64,000 nucleotides of DNA, taken from Pseudomonas soli. Lineage in GTDB: Bacteria > Pseudomonadota > Gammaproteobacteria > Pseudomonadales > Pseudomonadaceae. The notes beneath the pieces are model-generated. The model was given only the letters and a program-made list of their open reading frames with translations, ran no database searches and was not told the origin of the DNA. A program made the position numbers and the translations under genes. Below are positions 7,561 to 15,194 of this stretch, piece by piece. Location of the stretch: positions 1-64,000 of the forward strand of contig NZ_FOEQ01000015.1 in assembly GCF_900110655.1 (NCBI RefSeq), read 5' to 3'. How positions within the stretch are numbered: the first letter of the stretch is position 1; each line of letters opens with the position of its first letter.

Positions 7561-7589
7561 CTTCCTGGCGCAGCATCTGCGCCAGGAAG
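7561..7589. terminator. Perfect hairpin between convergent genes
   Basis: A 13-bp perfect stem, CTTCCTGGCGCAG against CTGCGCCAGGAAG, with loop CAT, lies between the acylase stop and the convergent hicB stop. It probably ends transcription from both sides, although no long U-tract follows. Confidence 0.65.
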
Positions 7590-7607
7590 GAACCTCTCGG
7601 ATCATCT

Positions 7608-8033
7608 TCAGGCAGCTACCACCGCGAGTTCTATGCGTTGTCCCAATACATGCAAGGCATGCTCGACCTGCTCGATCTTGGAGCGATGCAGCAAATCAAC
7701 CAGCCGGTCCACCTGCGGCCGATTAACGCCAAGCCGTCGGGCCATTTCGGTCTTGGTCACGTTCTGAGAGACCATGGTGTTCCACAGCGCCGCCTTGGCC
7801 GCGGTCAGCGCCGGCAACCTGACAATGGCCTCGGCTGACTGCACTGGTGTCGGCAACGGAATGGCTGCCCGACGCTCCACGTACAGGGAAAGCGCTGACT
7901 CCAGGGCATCCACTGCATCGAACAATGCTTCATCGAGCGTATCGCCCGCACTGGCCATCTCAGGTATATCCGGACAACTGATCCAGACACTGCCTGTATC
8001 ACGGTGCACGTTTACCGGATAGTCGAAATTCAT
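7608..8033 (-). CDS. hicB: HicB family antitoxin
   Basis: 141-residue antitoxin partner of the hicA gene 20 nt upstream. The N-terminal half is the HicB RNase-H-like domain: MNFDYPVNVHRDTGSVWISC, then PDIPEMASAGDTLDEALFDA with amphipathic helices. The C-terminal third (residues about 90-141) carries a helix-turn-helix, NVTKTEMARRLGVNRPQVDR, so it can bind its own promoter. HicB blocks the mRNA interferase HicA and represses the operon. The start is the Met of MNFDYP with GAGG upstream; the frame extends further but has no supporting signal. Order toxin-antitoxin is usual for hicAB. Confidence 0.9.
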   Translation of the reverse strand: MNFDYPVNVHRDTGSVWISCPDIPEMASAGDTLDEALFDAVDALESALSLYVERRAAIPLPTPVQSAEAIVRLPALTAAKAALWNTMVSQNVTKTEMARRLGVNRPQVDRLVDLLHRSKIEQVEHALHVLGQRIELAVVAA

Positions 8034-8053
8034 TTGGAAACCTCGTTGCGTGG

Positions 8054-8236
8054 TCAGTCGCTCAGTCCAAGATCCTTGAGGATCTTCTTCCTCAGCCCCT
8101 CCCCTGTTTCCTTGGCGCCGTGGTCGGGGAAGATGGTTTGTCGATTGCCCAGGTAAACCTTGAAATGGCTGCCTTTGGCAGGAACGAAGGTGGCTCCCTG
8201 AGAACGCAGCCATCGACGTAGTTCGCTGTACTTCAT
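8054..8236 (-). CDS. hicA: HicA family mRNA interferase toxin
   Basis: 60-residue toxin with the double-stranded-RNA-binding-like fold of HicA/YcfA. It reads MKYSELRRWLRSQGATF, then the catalytic GSHFKVYL with His24, then TIFPDHGAKETGEGLRKKIL. HicA cleaves mRNA and is neutralised by the HicB encoded next. The length matches the family. I start at the Met of MKYSEL; an extension of nine codons upstream has no homology to the family. The ribosome site is weak, as is common for toxins. Confidence 0.9.
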   Translation of the reverse strand: MKYSELRRWLRSQGATFVPAKGSHFKVYLGNRQTIFPDHGAKETGEGLRKKILKDLGLSD

Positions 8237-8275
8237 GCATGCACCAGGAGAAAAATGCAGCAAACAGGTTGCACT

Positions 8276-8293
8276 CGCAACATATTTGTTGCG
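8276..8293. promoter_or_regulatory. Candidate HicB operator
   Basis: CGCAAC-ATATTT-GTTGCG, a perfect palindrome with 6-nt spacer, lies 40 nt upstream of the hicA start. An adjacent related half (GTTGC) occurs at about 8269. Its position and the helix-turn-helix in HicB suggest an autoregulatory site. Confidence 0.45.
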
Positions 8294-8469
8294 CAGCGCG
8301 ATGAAGCATCAGTAGACAGCACCTGCGGGTTCGGCATGTCCTCATTTCAGGTAGTCCATATCCGAGCTCCACCGTCCGCCCGGCCGATATGAATAGTGCG
8401 CCAACGCCGAAGTTATGCTTCTATCCTTGATCCCGGCCCTTGCCGCACAGCGCTCACATCAGGACCACC

Positions 8470-9585
8470 ATGCACCACTCGACCCACGACCTGCTCTCCC
8501 CTGTCCCGGGTATCGCCCGCCAGTTGCACAGCTTCCATTTCGGCCCACGTGGCGCCGGCAAGGTGTACATCCAGGCCTCGCTGCATGCCGACGAGCTGCC
8601 GGGCATGCTGGTGGCCTGGCACCTAAAGCAGCGGCTTGCGGACATGGAGCAGCAGGGGCGGTTGCGCAAGGAGGTCATCCTGGTGCCGGTGGCCAACCCG
8701 GTCGGCCTCGAGCAGGTGTTGCTGGACGCGCCCCTGGGGCGCTTCGAGCTGCAAAGCGGCGAGAACTTCAACCGCAGGTTCGTCGACCTGTCGGACAACA
8801 TTGGTGACCAGATCGAAGGCCACCTCTCCCAAGACCCGGCGCACAACCTGGCGTTGATCCGTGAATACCTGCGCCGGGGCCTGGATGCCCACCCCGCGCA
8901 CACGCCGCTGCAGTCCCAGCGCCTGACCCTGCAGCGCCTGGCCTGCGACGCCGACATGGTGCTCGACCTGCATTGCGACTTCGAAGCCGTCGAGCACCTG
9001 TACACCACACCCGAGGCCTGGCCCGAGGTCGAACCGCTGGCACGCTACCTGGGCGTCCAGGCCAGCCTGCTGGCCACCGACTCGGGCGGACAATCGTTCG
9101 ATGAGTGTTTCAGCCTGGTGTGGTGGCAGTTGCAGCAGCGCTTCGGCAAACGCTTCCCGATCCCCCAAGGCAGTTTTTCGGTGACCATCGAGTTGCGCGG
9201 CCAGGCCGATGTCAGCCACGCCCTGGCCACCCAGGACTGCCAGGCGATCCTCGACTTCCTGACCCACGCCGGGGTCATCGAAGGGCAGCCTGCCCCGTTG
9301 CCGGCGCTGCGTCGACCGGCCACGCCACTGGCAGCGGTGGAACCGGTCATGGCACCGCTTGGCGGGTTGCTGGTGTTCCATGCCAGCCCCGGCCAGTACC
9401 TGCAAGCCGGGACACTGATCGCCGAGGTCATCGACCCGCTCAACGACCGGGTCACTCCCTTGCGCAATAGCCAGGCGGGGCTGCTCTATGCCCGCAGCAT
9501 CCGGCGCATGGCCACGGCGGGCATGGTGGTCGCCCATGTGGCAGGCGAGCAGGTCTGTCGCAGCGGTTACCTGCTGGGCAACTGA
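8470..9585 (+). CDS. Succinylglutamate desuccinylase/aspartoacylase family zinc hydrolase
   Basis: 371-residue M14-type metallohydrolase. The zinc ligands are visible as SLHADELPG (His and Glu, residues about 39-42) and DLHCD (His, residues about 160-164). NPVGLEQ and GENFNRRFVDLS are conserved substrate-pocket segments of the AstE/AspA family. A catalytic Glu is expected in FSVTIELRG. The C-terminal part (about 290-371) looks like the small beta domain with GGLLVFHASPGQYLQAGTLI that resembles a biotinyl-like barrel. Such proteins remove acyl groups from amino acids; the substrate cannot be read from sequence. AGGA lies 6 nt before ATG 8470, so I prefer this to the ATG 10 codons upstream. It is transcribed divergently from hicAB. 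Confidence 0.8.
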   Translation: MHHSTHDLLSPVPGIARQLHSFHFGPRGAGKVYIQASLHADELPGMLVAWHLKQRLADMEQQGRLRKEVILVPVANPVGLEQVLLDAPLGRFELQSGENFNRRFVDLSDNIGDQIEGHLSQDPAHNLALIREYLRRGLDAHPAHTPLQSQRLTLQRLACDADMVLDLHCDFEAVEHLYTTPEAWPEVEPLARYLGVQASLLATDSGGQSFDECFSLVWWQLQQRFGKRFPIPQGSFSVTIELRGQADVSHALATQDCQAILDFLTHAGVIEGQPAPLPALRRPATPLAAVEPVMAPLGGLLVFHASPGQYLQAGTLIAEVIDPLNDRVTPLRNSQAGLLYARSIRRMATAGMVVAHVAGEQVCRSGYLLGN

Positions 9586-9591
9586 GCGGCG

Positions 9592-9834
9592 TCAAGCCAC
9601 GGGAGCGGGAGGCGGCTCATCCGGCAAGGTCGGTTCGCCCGGCTCCATCGGTGGCTGCTCGCCAGGCTGTGGCGGCTGGGGGGTGTCGGGATCAGGCTGG
9701 TGAGGCACGCCGCCAGCGCGCATGGGCAGTGGCGTGTGTATCGGCGGATGGGCCAGCAGCGACCAGGCCAGCAATCCGATCTGGTTCGGCTGCAGGACGG
9801 CCAGCTTGGCACTGATTGCGGGGTCAATTTTCAT
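9592..9834 (-). CDS. Small proline-rich hypothetical protein
   Basis: 80-residue protein that I do not recognise. It begins MKIDPAISAKLAVLQPNQIGL with AGGAG properly spaced upstream. The first half contains a mildly hydrophobic segment (NQIGLLAWSLLAHPP); the second half is Pro/Glu/Asp-rich (DPDTPQPPQPGEQPPMEPGE) and likely disordered. It lies 6 nt from the convergent stop of the deacylase gene and downstream of dcd on the same strand. The ribosome site and the residue bias make it plausible as a real gene, but function is unknown. Confidence 0.5.
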   Translation of the reverse strand: MKIDPAISAKLAVLQPNQIGLLAWSLLAHPPIHTPLPMRAGGVPHQPDPDTPQPPQPGEQPPMEPGEPTLPDEPPPAPVA

Positions 9835-9931
9835 GGAAGGCTCCTGACGAGAGCCGGCGCACGTCATGCGCGCCGGAACTGTTCACTCGTTGGAGTGCCA
9901 GGCGCGGAAACAATTCCCGCGCTTTGTCGGC

Positions 9932-10498
9932 TCAGGTGCGCGGCAAGGTGACGCCGCGCTGGCCCTGATACTTGCCACCACGATCCTTGTACGACACTTC
10001 GCACTCCTCGTCGGACTGCAGGAACAGCATCTGCGCCACGCCTTCGTTGGCGTAGATCTTCGCCGGCAACGTGGTGGTGTTGGAGAACTCCAGCGTCACA
10101 TGACCTTCCCACTCGGGCTCGAGCGGGGTGACGTTGACGATGATGCCGCAGCGGGCGTAGGTGCTCTTGCCCAGGCAGATGGTCAGCACGTCACGCGGGA
10201 TGCGGAAGTACTCGACGGTGCGGGCCAGGGCAAAGGAGTTTGGCGGGATGATGCACACGTCACTCTTGATGTCGACGAAGCTGCCGGCGTCGAAGTTCTT
10301 CGGGTCCACGGTGGCCGAGTTGATGTTGGTGAACACCTTGAATTCGTCGGCGCAGCGTACGTCGTAGCCGTAGCTGGAGACGCCGAAGGAGATGACCCGG
10401 CTGTCGTGCTCGCCGCGCACCTGGCGCTCGACGAACGGTTCGATCATGCCGTGTTCCTGCGCCATGCGGCGAATCCACTTGTCCGATTTGATGCTCAT
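9932..10498 (-). CDS. dcd: dCTP deaminase
   Basis: 188-residue enzyme that deaminates dCTP to dUTP in pyrimidine deoxynucleotide synthesis; it acts as a homotrimer of the dUTPase-like fold. Family motifs are visible: SFGVSSYGYDVRCADEF, FVDIKSDVCIIPPNSFALA, CLGKSTYARCG (with the Ser-Arg pair of the active site), VTPLEPEWEGHVTLEFSN (catalytic Glu) and the C-terminal YQGQRGVTLPRT. The length is exactly that of gammaproteobacterial Dcd. The start is MSIKSDKWIRRMA. It lies divergent from the cold-shock gene. Confidence 0.95.
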   Translation of the reverse strand: MSIKSDKWIRRMAQEHGMIEPFVERQVRGEHDSRVISFGVSSYGYDVRCADEFKVFTNINSATVDPKNFDAGSFVDIKSDVCIIPPNSFALARTVEYFRIPRDVLTICLGKSTYARCGIIVNVTPLEPEWEGHVTLEFSNTTTLPAKIYANEGVAQMLFLQSDEECEVSYKDRGGKYQGQRGVTLPRT

Positions 10499-10825
10499 GG
10501 CGGGGTGTCCTGAAGAGTGCAAGGTGAAAAACGAGAAGCGCATCTTACCGGTCCCGGCGCGCGGGTTAAAGTTTCCTTGCCCATCCCGCGCCAGACGGGG
10601 CCTGCACCGGCCGCCGATCCGAAATTCATCAAAGCGCTCCTTGACCATTGGCAGGTCGTGGAAAGTGGGTTAAGGTGGCGCCACTGTGCTGCACGTGACA
10701 CCGAGAATCTCTAGTTTGATGCACGATTATCATCGGCCCATCGCTGAATTTTCTGCTCTCTTTGCACTCAGTCCCGGCCAGGGTTTTTCCTGACCGTAAT
10801 CAACTTTGTCCAAGGAGACAGAAAC

Positions 10826-11035
10826 ATGTCCAACCGTCAAAACGGTACCGTCAAGTGGTTCAACGATGAGAAAGGCTACGGCTTCATCACCCCTCAGTCG
10901 GGTGACGACCTGTTCGTGCACTTCAAAGCCATCCAAGCTGACGGCTTCAAAACCCTGAAAGAAGGCCAGGCTGTTACTTTCGTCGCTACCCGCGGCCAGA
11001 AAGGCATGCAGGCTGAAGAAGTTCAGATCGCCTAA
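10826..11035 (+). CDS. CspA family cold-shock protein
   Basis: 69-residue nucleic-acid chaperone with one cold-shock domain. RNP1 is KGYGFITP and RNP2 is DDLFVHF; the aromatic residues that stack on RNA are present. It begins MSNRQNGTVKWFNDEKGYGF, with AAGGAGA upstream, and ends at a strong terminator. The 327 bp between dcd and this gene hold both divergent promoters and probably a long 5' leader, as in other csp genes. Such proteins melt RNA structure at low temperature or in stationary phase; which paralogue this is cannot be told. Confidence 0.92.
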   Translation: MSNRQNGTVKWFNDEKGYGFITPQSGDDLFVHFKAIQADGFKTLKEGQAVTFVATRGQKGMQAEEVQIA

Positions 11036-11058
11036 GTCGATCTCGCTTCCTCGCTTTC

Positions 11059-11087
11059 AAAAAAACCCGCCATTGGCGGGTTTTTTT
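11059..11087. terminator. Intrinsic terminator of the csp gene
   Basis: Stem CCCGCC-ATT-GGCGGG flanked by seven A and seven T. It is a textbook rho-independent terminator that works on both strands. Confidence 0.9.
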
Positions 11088-11117
11088 GTGCCTGAGCGAA
11101 TGGTCAGAAGCGATCGG

Positions 11118-11139
11118 GGGAGCGAGCTTGCCCGCTCCC
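11118..11139. repeat. REP element
   Basis: GGGAGCG-AGCTTGCC-CGCTCCC, a single REP palindrome between the csp terminator and the end of apbC. Confidence 0.7.
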
Positions 11140-11156
11140 ACATGACTTCCTGAACC

Positions 11157-12251
11157 TCAATCCTCGCTGATGGTGATGCTCGGCATCGCCGGCGCCGCCG
11201 CTTCCTGCAGCACGATCCGCGCCCCCACCTGCCGCGCCAGCTCCTGGTAGACCATGGCGATCTGGCTTTCCGGCTCGGCAATCGCGGTCGGCTTGCCACT
11301 GTCGGCCTGCTCGCGGATAAGCATCGACAACGGCAACGATGCCAGCAGTTCGACACCGTACTGGGCCGCCAGCTTCTCGCCGCCGCCTTCACCAAACAGG
11401 TGCTCGGCATGGCCGCAGTTTGAGCAGATGTGCACCGCCATGTTCTCTACCACGCCCAGCACCGGGATGTTGACCTTGCGGAACATTTCCACGCCCTTCT
11501 TGGCATCCAGCAGCGCCAGATCCTGCGGGGTGGTGACGATGACGGAGCCCGCCACCGGCACCTTCTGCGCCAGGGTCAGCTGGATATCGCCGGTGCCTGG
11601 CGGCATGTCGATCACCAGGTAGTCGAGGTCGTCCCAGGCGGTCTGGGTCACCAGTTGCAGCAACGCCCCCGAGACCATCGGGCCGCGCCAGACCATGGGC
11701 GTGTTGTCATCGGTGAGGAAGGCCATGGACATGACCTCGACGCCATGGGCCTTGATCGGCACGAACCACTTCTGCTCGCGCACCTGCGGGCGGGTGCCCT
11801 CGGGGATGCCGAACATCACACCCTGGCTGGGGCCATAGATGTCGGCGTCGAGTATCCCCACCCGCGCACCCTCGCGGGCCAGGGCCAGGGCCAGGTTGGC
11901 GGCGGTGGTCGACTTGCCGACCCCACCCTTGCCCGAGGCCACGGCGACGATGTTCTTGACGTTGGCCATGGCCGGCACCTGAGCCTGGGCCTTGTGCGTA
12001 GCGATCACACAGTCAATGCCGACCGAGGCCGAAGTCACACCGTCGAGGTTCTCGATGGCGGTCTGCAGTACCTGCGCCCAGCCGCCCTTGAACAGCCCGG
12101 CGGCATAGCCCAACTGCAACTGCACATTGACTTGCCCACCCTGGATTTCGATGGCGCGCACGCAACCGGCGCTGACCGGGTCCTGGTTCAGGTAGGGGTC
12201 GGTGTACTGGCGAAGCACGCCTTCGACGGCGGCACGGGTAACGGCACTCAT
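11157..12251 (-). CDS. apbC: Iron-sulfur cluster carrier ATPase ApbC/Mrp
   Basis: 364-residue P-loop protein of the Mrp/ApbC/NBP35 family that holds and transfers Fe-S clusters. The N-terminal MIP18-like domain covers residues about 1-90. The deviant Walker A is ASGKGGVGKSTTAANLA; switch and Walker B segments are ILDADIYGPSQG and DYLVIDMPPGTGD. The cluster-binding CxxC is in HICSNCGHAEHLF. The start MSAVTRAAVEG has GGAG upstream. It is divergent from metG, a neighbourhood shared with many gammaproteobacteria. Confidence 0.93.
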   Translation of the reverse strand: MSAVTRAAVEGVLRQYTDPYLNQDPVSAGCVRAIEIQGGQVNVQLQLGYAAGLFKGGWAQVLQTAIENLDGVTSASVGIDCVIATHKAQAQVPAMANVKNIVAVASGKGGVGKSTTAANLALALAREGARVGILDADIYGPSQGVMFGIPEGTRPQVREQKWFVPIKAHGVEVMSMAFLTDDNTPMVWRGPMVSGALLQLVTQTAWDDLDYLVIDMPPGTGDIQLTLAQKVPVAGSVIVTTPQDLALLDAKKGVEMFRKVNIPVLGVVENMAVHICSNCGHAEHLFGEGGGEKLAAQYGVELLASLPLSMLIREQADSGKPTAIAEPESQIAMVYQELARQVGARIVLQEAAAPAMPSITISED

Positions 12252-12409
12252 GGAGGCTCCCATTGGCAAACTGAATACGGAACAGGCGCCTATGCTAACC
12301 CGTCAATCGTCAGCGGATGCGTTGTTGGGGTGAAATATATTCGCCAGCCCTTTATAGTGGCCGATCACCCTCATTTTTACCCCGTAGCCAGATAAGTAGC
12401 CGAGCCACC

Positions 12410-14452
12410 ATGTCCGAGCCACGTCAGATTCTCGTCACCAGCGCCCTGCCCTATGCCAATGGATCGATCCACCTTGGCCACATGCTCGAGTACATCCAGA
12501 CGGACATGTGGGTGCGCTTCCAGAAGCTGCGCGGCAACCAGTGCATCTATGTCTGTGCCGATGATGCCCACGGTTCGGCCATCATGCTGCGTGCTGAAAA
12601 GGAAGGCATCACGCCCGAGCAACTGATCGCCAACGTCCAGGCCGAGCACAGCGCCGACTTCGCCGACTTCCTGGTCGATTTCGACAACTACCACTCCACG
12701 CACAGCGAGGAGAACCGCGAGCTGTCGAGCCTGATCTACACGCGCCTGCGCGATGCCGGGCATATCGCCACCCGTTCGGTCACCCAGTATTTCGACCCTG
12801 AAAAGGGCATGTTCCTCGCCGACCGCTTCATCAAGGGCACCTGCCCCAAGTGCGCAGCCGAGGACCAATACGGCGACAACTGCGAAAAATGCGGCGCCAC
12901 CTACGCCCCGACCGAGCTGAAGAATCCCAAGTCGGCCATCTCCGGCGCTACCCCGGTACTGCGTGATTCCCAGCACTTCTTCTTCAAGCTGCCCGACTTC
13001 CAGGCCATGCTGCAACAGTGGACCCGCAGCGGTACCCTGCAGGACGCCGTGGCCAACAAGCTCGCCGAGTGGCTGGACTCCGGCCTGCAGGAATGGGACA
13101 TCTCCCGCGACGCTCCGTACTTCGGTTTCGAGATCCCGGGCGAGCCAGGCAAGTACTTTTATGTCTGGCTGGACGCGCCGATCGGCTACATGGCCAGCTT
13201 CAAGAACCTCTGCGCGCGCCGACCGGAACTGGACTTCGACGCGTTCTGGAAAGAAGACTCCACGGCCGAGCTGTATCACTTCATCGGCAAGGACATCGTC
13301 AACTTCCACGCCCTGTTCTGGCCGGCCATGCTCGAAGGCGCGGGCCTGCGCAAGCCGACCGCGGTCAACGTGCACGGCTACCTGACCGTCAACGGCGCGA
13401 AGATGTCCAAGTCGCGCGGGACCTTCATCAAGGCGCGCACCTACCTCGACCATCTGCAGCCGGAGTACCTGCGCTACTACTACGCCGCCAAACTGGGCCG
13501 CGGTGTCGACGACCTCGACCTGAACCTCGAAGACTTCGTGCAAAAGGTCAATTCCGACCTGGTCGGCAAGGTGGTCAACATCGCCAGCCGCTGCGCCGGT
13601 TTCATCCACAAGGGCAATGACGGCGTAATGGTCGCCGGTGACGCCGCGCCGGAGCTGACCGAAGCCTTCCTCGCGGCAGCCCCGTCGATTGCCGAGGCCT
13701 ATGAAGCCCGCGATTTCGGGCGCGCCATGCGCGAGATCATGGCCCTGGCCGACCGTGCCAACGCCTGGATCGCCGACAAGGCCCCGTGGTCGCTGGCCAA
13801 GCAGGAAGGCAAGCAGGACGAGGTGCAGGCCATCTGCGCCCAGGGCGTCAATCTGTTCCGCCAGTTGGTGATCTACCTCAAGCCGGTCCTGCCGGTGCTG
13901 GCCGCCGACGCCGAGGCCTTCCTCAATGTCGCGCCGCTGACCTGGAACGACCACCAGTCGCGCCTGGAAAACCACCAACTCAACCCGTTCAAGGCGCTGA
14001 TGAGCCGCATCGAACCGGCCAAGGTCGAAGCCATGATCGCCGCCAGCAAGGAAGACCTGCTGGCCGCCGAGGCCAAGACCGCCCCGGCGGGCAATGGCGA
14101 GCTGGCCAAGGACCCGCTGTCGGCCGAAATCGAGTTCGACACCTTCGCCGCAGTCGACCTGCGCGTGGCGCTGATCGTCAAGGCCGAAGCCGTGCCGGGT
14201 GCAGACAAGCTGCTGCAATTGACCCTGGACATCGGTGACGAGCGTCGCAATGTGTTCTCGGGTATCAAGTCGGCCTACCCGGATCCGTCCCAGCTGGAAG
14301 GCCGTCTGACCATGATGGTGGCCAACCTCAAGCCACGGAAGATGCGCTTCGGCGTTTCCGAGGGCATGGTCATGGCAGCCGGTCCGGGCGGCGAGGAAAT
14401 CTACCTGCTCAGCCCTGACAGCGGTGCCAAGCCAGGCCAGCGCATCAAGTAA
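12410..14452 (+). CDS. metG: Methionyl-tRNA synthetase
   Basis: 680-residue class I aminoacyl-tRNA synthetase that charges tRNA-Met. It shows the HIGH-type motif YANGSIHLGHMLEY, a zinc knuckle (CPKC at residues about 145-148 and CEKC at 158-161), the KMSKS motif in NGAKMSKSRGTFI, an anticodon-binding helical domain with WIADKAPWSLAKQE, and a C-terminal EMAP/Trbp111-like tRNA-binding domain (DLRVALIVKAEAVPGADKLL). The start MSEPRQILVT is chosen over an upstream frame extension because it matches the family. A terminator follows. Confidence 0.96.
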   Translation: MSEPRQILVTSALPYANGSIHLGHMLEYIQTDMWVRFQKLRGNQCIYVCADDAHGSAIMLRAEKEGITPEQLIANVQAEHSADFADFLVDFDNYHSTHSEENRELSSLIYTRLRDAGHIATRSVTQYFDPEKGMFLADRFIKGTCPKCAAEDQYGDNCEKCGATYAPTELKNPKSAISGATPVLRDSQHFFFKLPDFQAMLQQWTRSGTLQDAVANKLAEWLDSGLQEWDISRDAPYFGFEIPGEPGKYFYVWLDAPIGYMASFKNLCARRPELDFDAFWKEDSTAELYHFIGKDIVNFHALFWPAMLEGAGLRKPTAVNVHGYLTVNGAKMSKSRGTFIKARTYLDHLQPEYLRYYYAAKLGRGVDDLDLNLEDFVQKVNSDLVGKVVNIASRCAGFIHKGNDGVMVAGDAAPELTEAFLAAAPSIAEAYEARDFGRAMREIMALADRANAWIADKAPWSLAKQEGKQDEVQAICAQGVNLFRQLVIYLKPVLPVLAADAEAFLNVAPLTWNDHQSRLENHQLNPFKALMSRIEPAKVEAMIAASKEDLLAAEAKTAPAGNGELAKDPLSAEIEFDTFAAVDLRVALIVKAEAVPGADKLLQLTLDIGDERRNVFSGIKSAYPDPSQLEGRLTMMVANLKPRKMRFGVSEGMVMAAGPGGEEIYLLSPDSGAKPGQRIK

Positions 14453-14470
14453 CCGCCTTAAGTAACTACC

Positions 14471-14499
14471 ATGCCCCGGCCACCTGGCCGGGGCATTTG
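14471..14499 (+). terminator. Terminator after metG
   Basis: Stem ATGCCCCGGCC-ACCT-GGCCGGGGCAT followed by a short T run. It separates metG from the rnf genes. Confidence 0.8.
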
Positions 14500-14553
14500 C
14501 ATCTGCCACCCGCTGCCGGATAATGGCGCCATCCTCCCGCCGTCGGCATCCCC

Positions 14554-15102
14554 ATGAGTGACTACGTTCTGGTCCTGGTCAGCGCCGCGCTGGTCAATCA
14601 CCTGGTCCTGCAGGCAGAACCGGGCGAGCGAGCGCGCCTGCATGCGCTGGGGCTGTGCAGCGCACTGCTGATCCTCCTGGCACTGCCAGTCGGGGCATGG
14701 ATCTACCAGCAACTGCTCGTGCCATCACAGTTGCAGGACCTGCAGTTGTTGCTCTTCCTGCCGCTGCTGGCGGCGTTGGCCTGGGCGCTGCCGAACCTGC
14801 TGCAACGCCTGCGGCCAGACTGGCCAACACAAGGCCTGCCGAGTCTGCTGAGCGCTAATGCCGTGGTGCTAGGCTTGCTGGTGCAACTGTCCAATGCCGA
14901 AATGTACGGCTGGCGCCTGCTGGCGTGGCCACTTGTTACCGCTTTGGGCTTCTGGCTCGCGCTGATGTTGTATGCGGACCTGGACATGCGCAGCCGCCAA
15001 GCCGAGGTACCCACGGCATTACGCGGCCTGCCTATCCAACTGATCGGTGCCGGGCTTATGGCCATGGCTTTTTCGGGACTCAATGGGCTCTTCGCACAAT
15101 GA
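14554..15102 (+). CDS. rnfA: Diverged RnfA/RsxA membrane subunit lacking cluster cysteines
   Basis: 182-residue protein with six predicted membrane helices, homologous to RnfA (RsxA) of the ion-pumping ferredoxin:NAD oxidoreductase. It keeps the N-terminal SDYVLVLVSAALVNHLVL, the VVLG turn and the C-terminal RGLPIQLIGAGLMAMAFSGL. RnfA normally has two Cys, in LGLCPF and TNCAVLG, that share a [2Fe-2S] cluster with RnfE. Here the first region is shortened (residues 20-30) without LGLCPF, and Ala103 sits where the second Cys belongs (SANAVVLG). A Cys at residue 35 is not in an equivalent place. It is first in a chain of overlapping genes ending before nth. The ribosome site is weak. Confidence 0.75.
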   Translation: MSDYVLVLVSAALVNHLVLQAEPGERARLHALGLCSALLILLALPVGAWIYQQLLVPSQLQDLQLLLFLPLLAALAWALPNLLQRLRPDWPTQGLPSLLSANAVVLGLLVQLSNAEMYGWRLLAWPLVTALGFWLALMLYADLDMRSRQAEVPTALRGLPIQLIGAGLMAMAFSGLNGLFAQ

Positions 15103-15194
15103 GCCTGACTCTTAACACCGGCGTCTTGCTGCCGGCATTTCAAAACGCCGCCCGACACTACTTCGAGGAACTGCCGCCCCATGCCGCCATCTGA
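15099..15194 (+). CDS. 31-codon ORF between rnfA and rnfD, possible remnant
   Basis: An ATG overlaps the rnfA stop (ATGA) and opens a 31-residue frame (starts MSLTLNTGVLLPAFQNAARH) that ends inside the first codons of rnfD. This is where rnfB and rnfC would lie in a complete cluster. No Fe-S Cys motif is present. It may be a scar of their deletion that keeps translational coupling from rnfA to rnfD, or a small peptide of its own. I cannot assign homology. Confidence 0.35.
   Translation: MSLTLNTGVLLPAFQNAARHYFEELPPHAAI

Noticed and set aside
12377..14509. Very long open frame antisense to metG (710 codons)
   Set aside because: It is a shadow of metG caused by high G+C; the metG frame has every expected motif.
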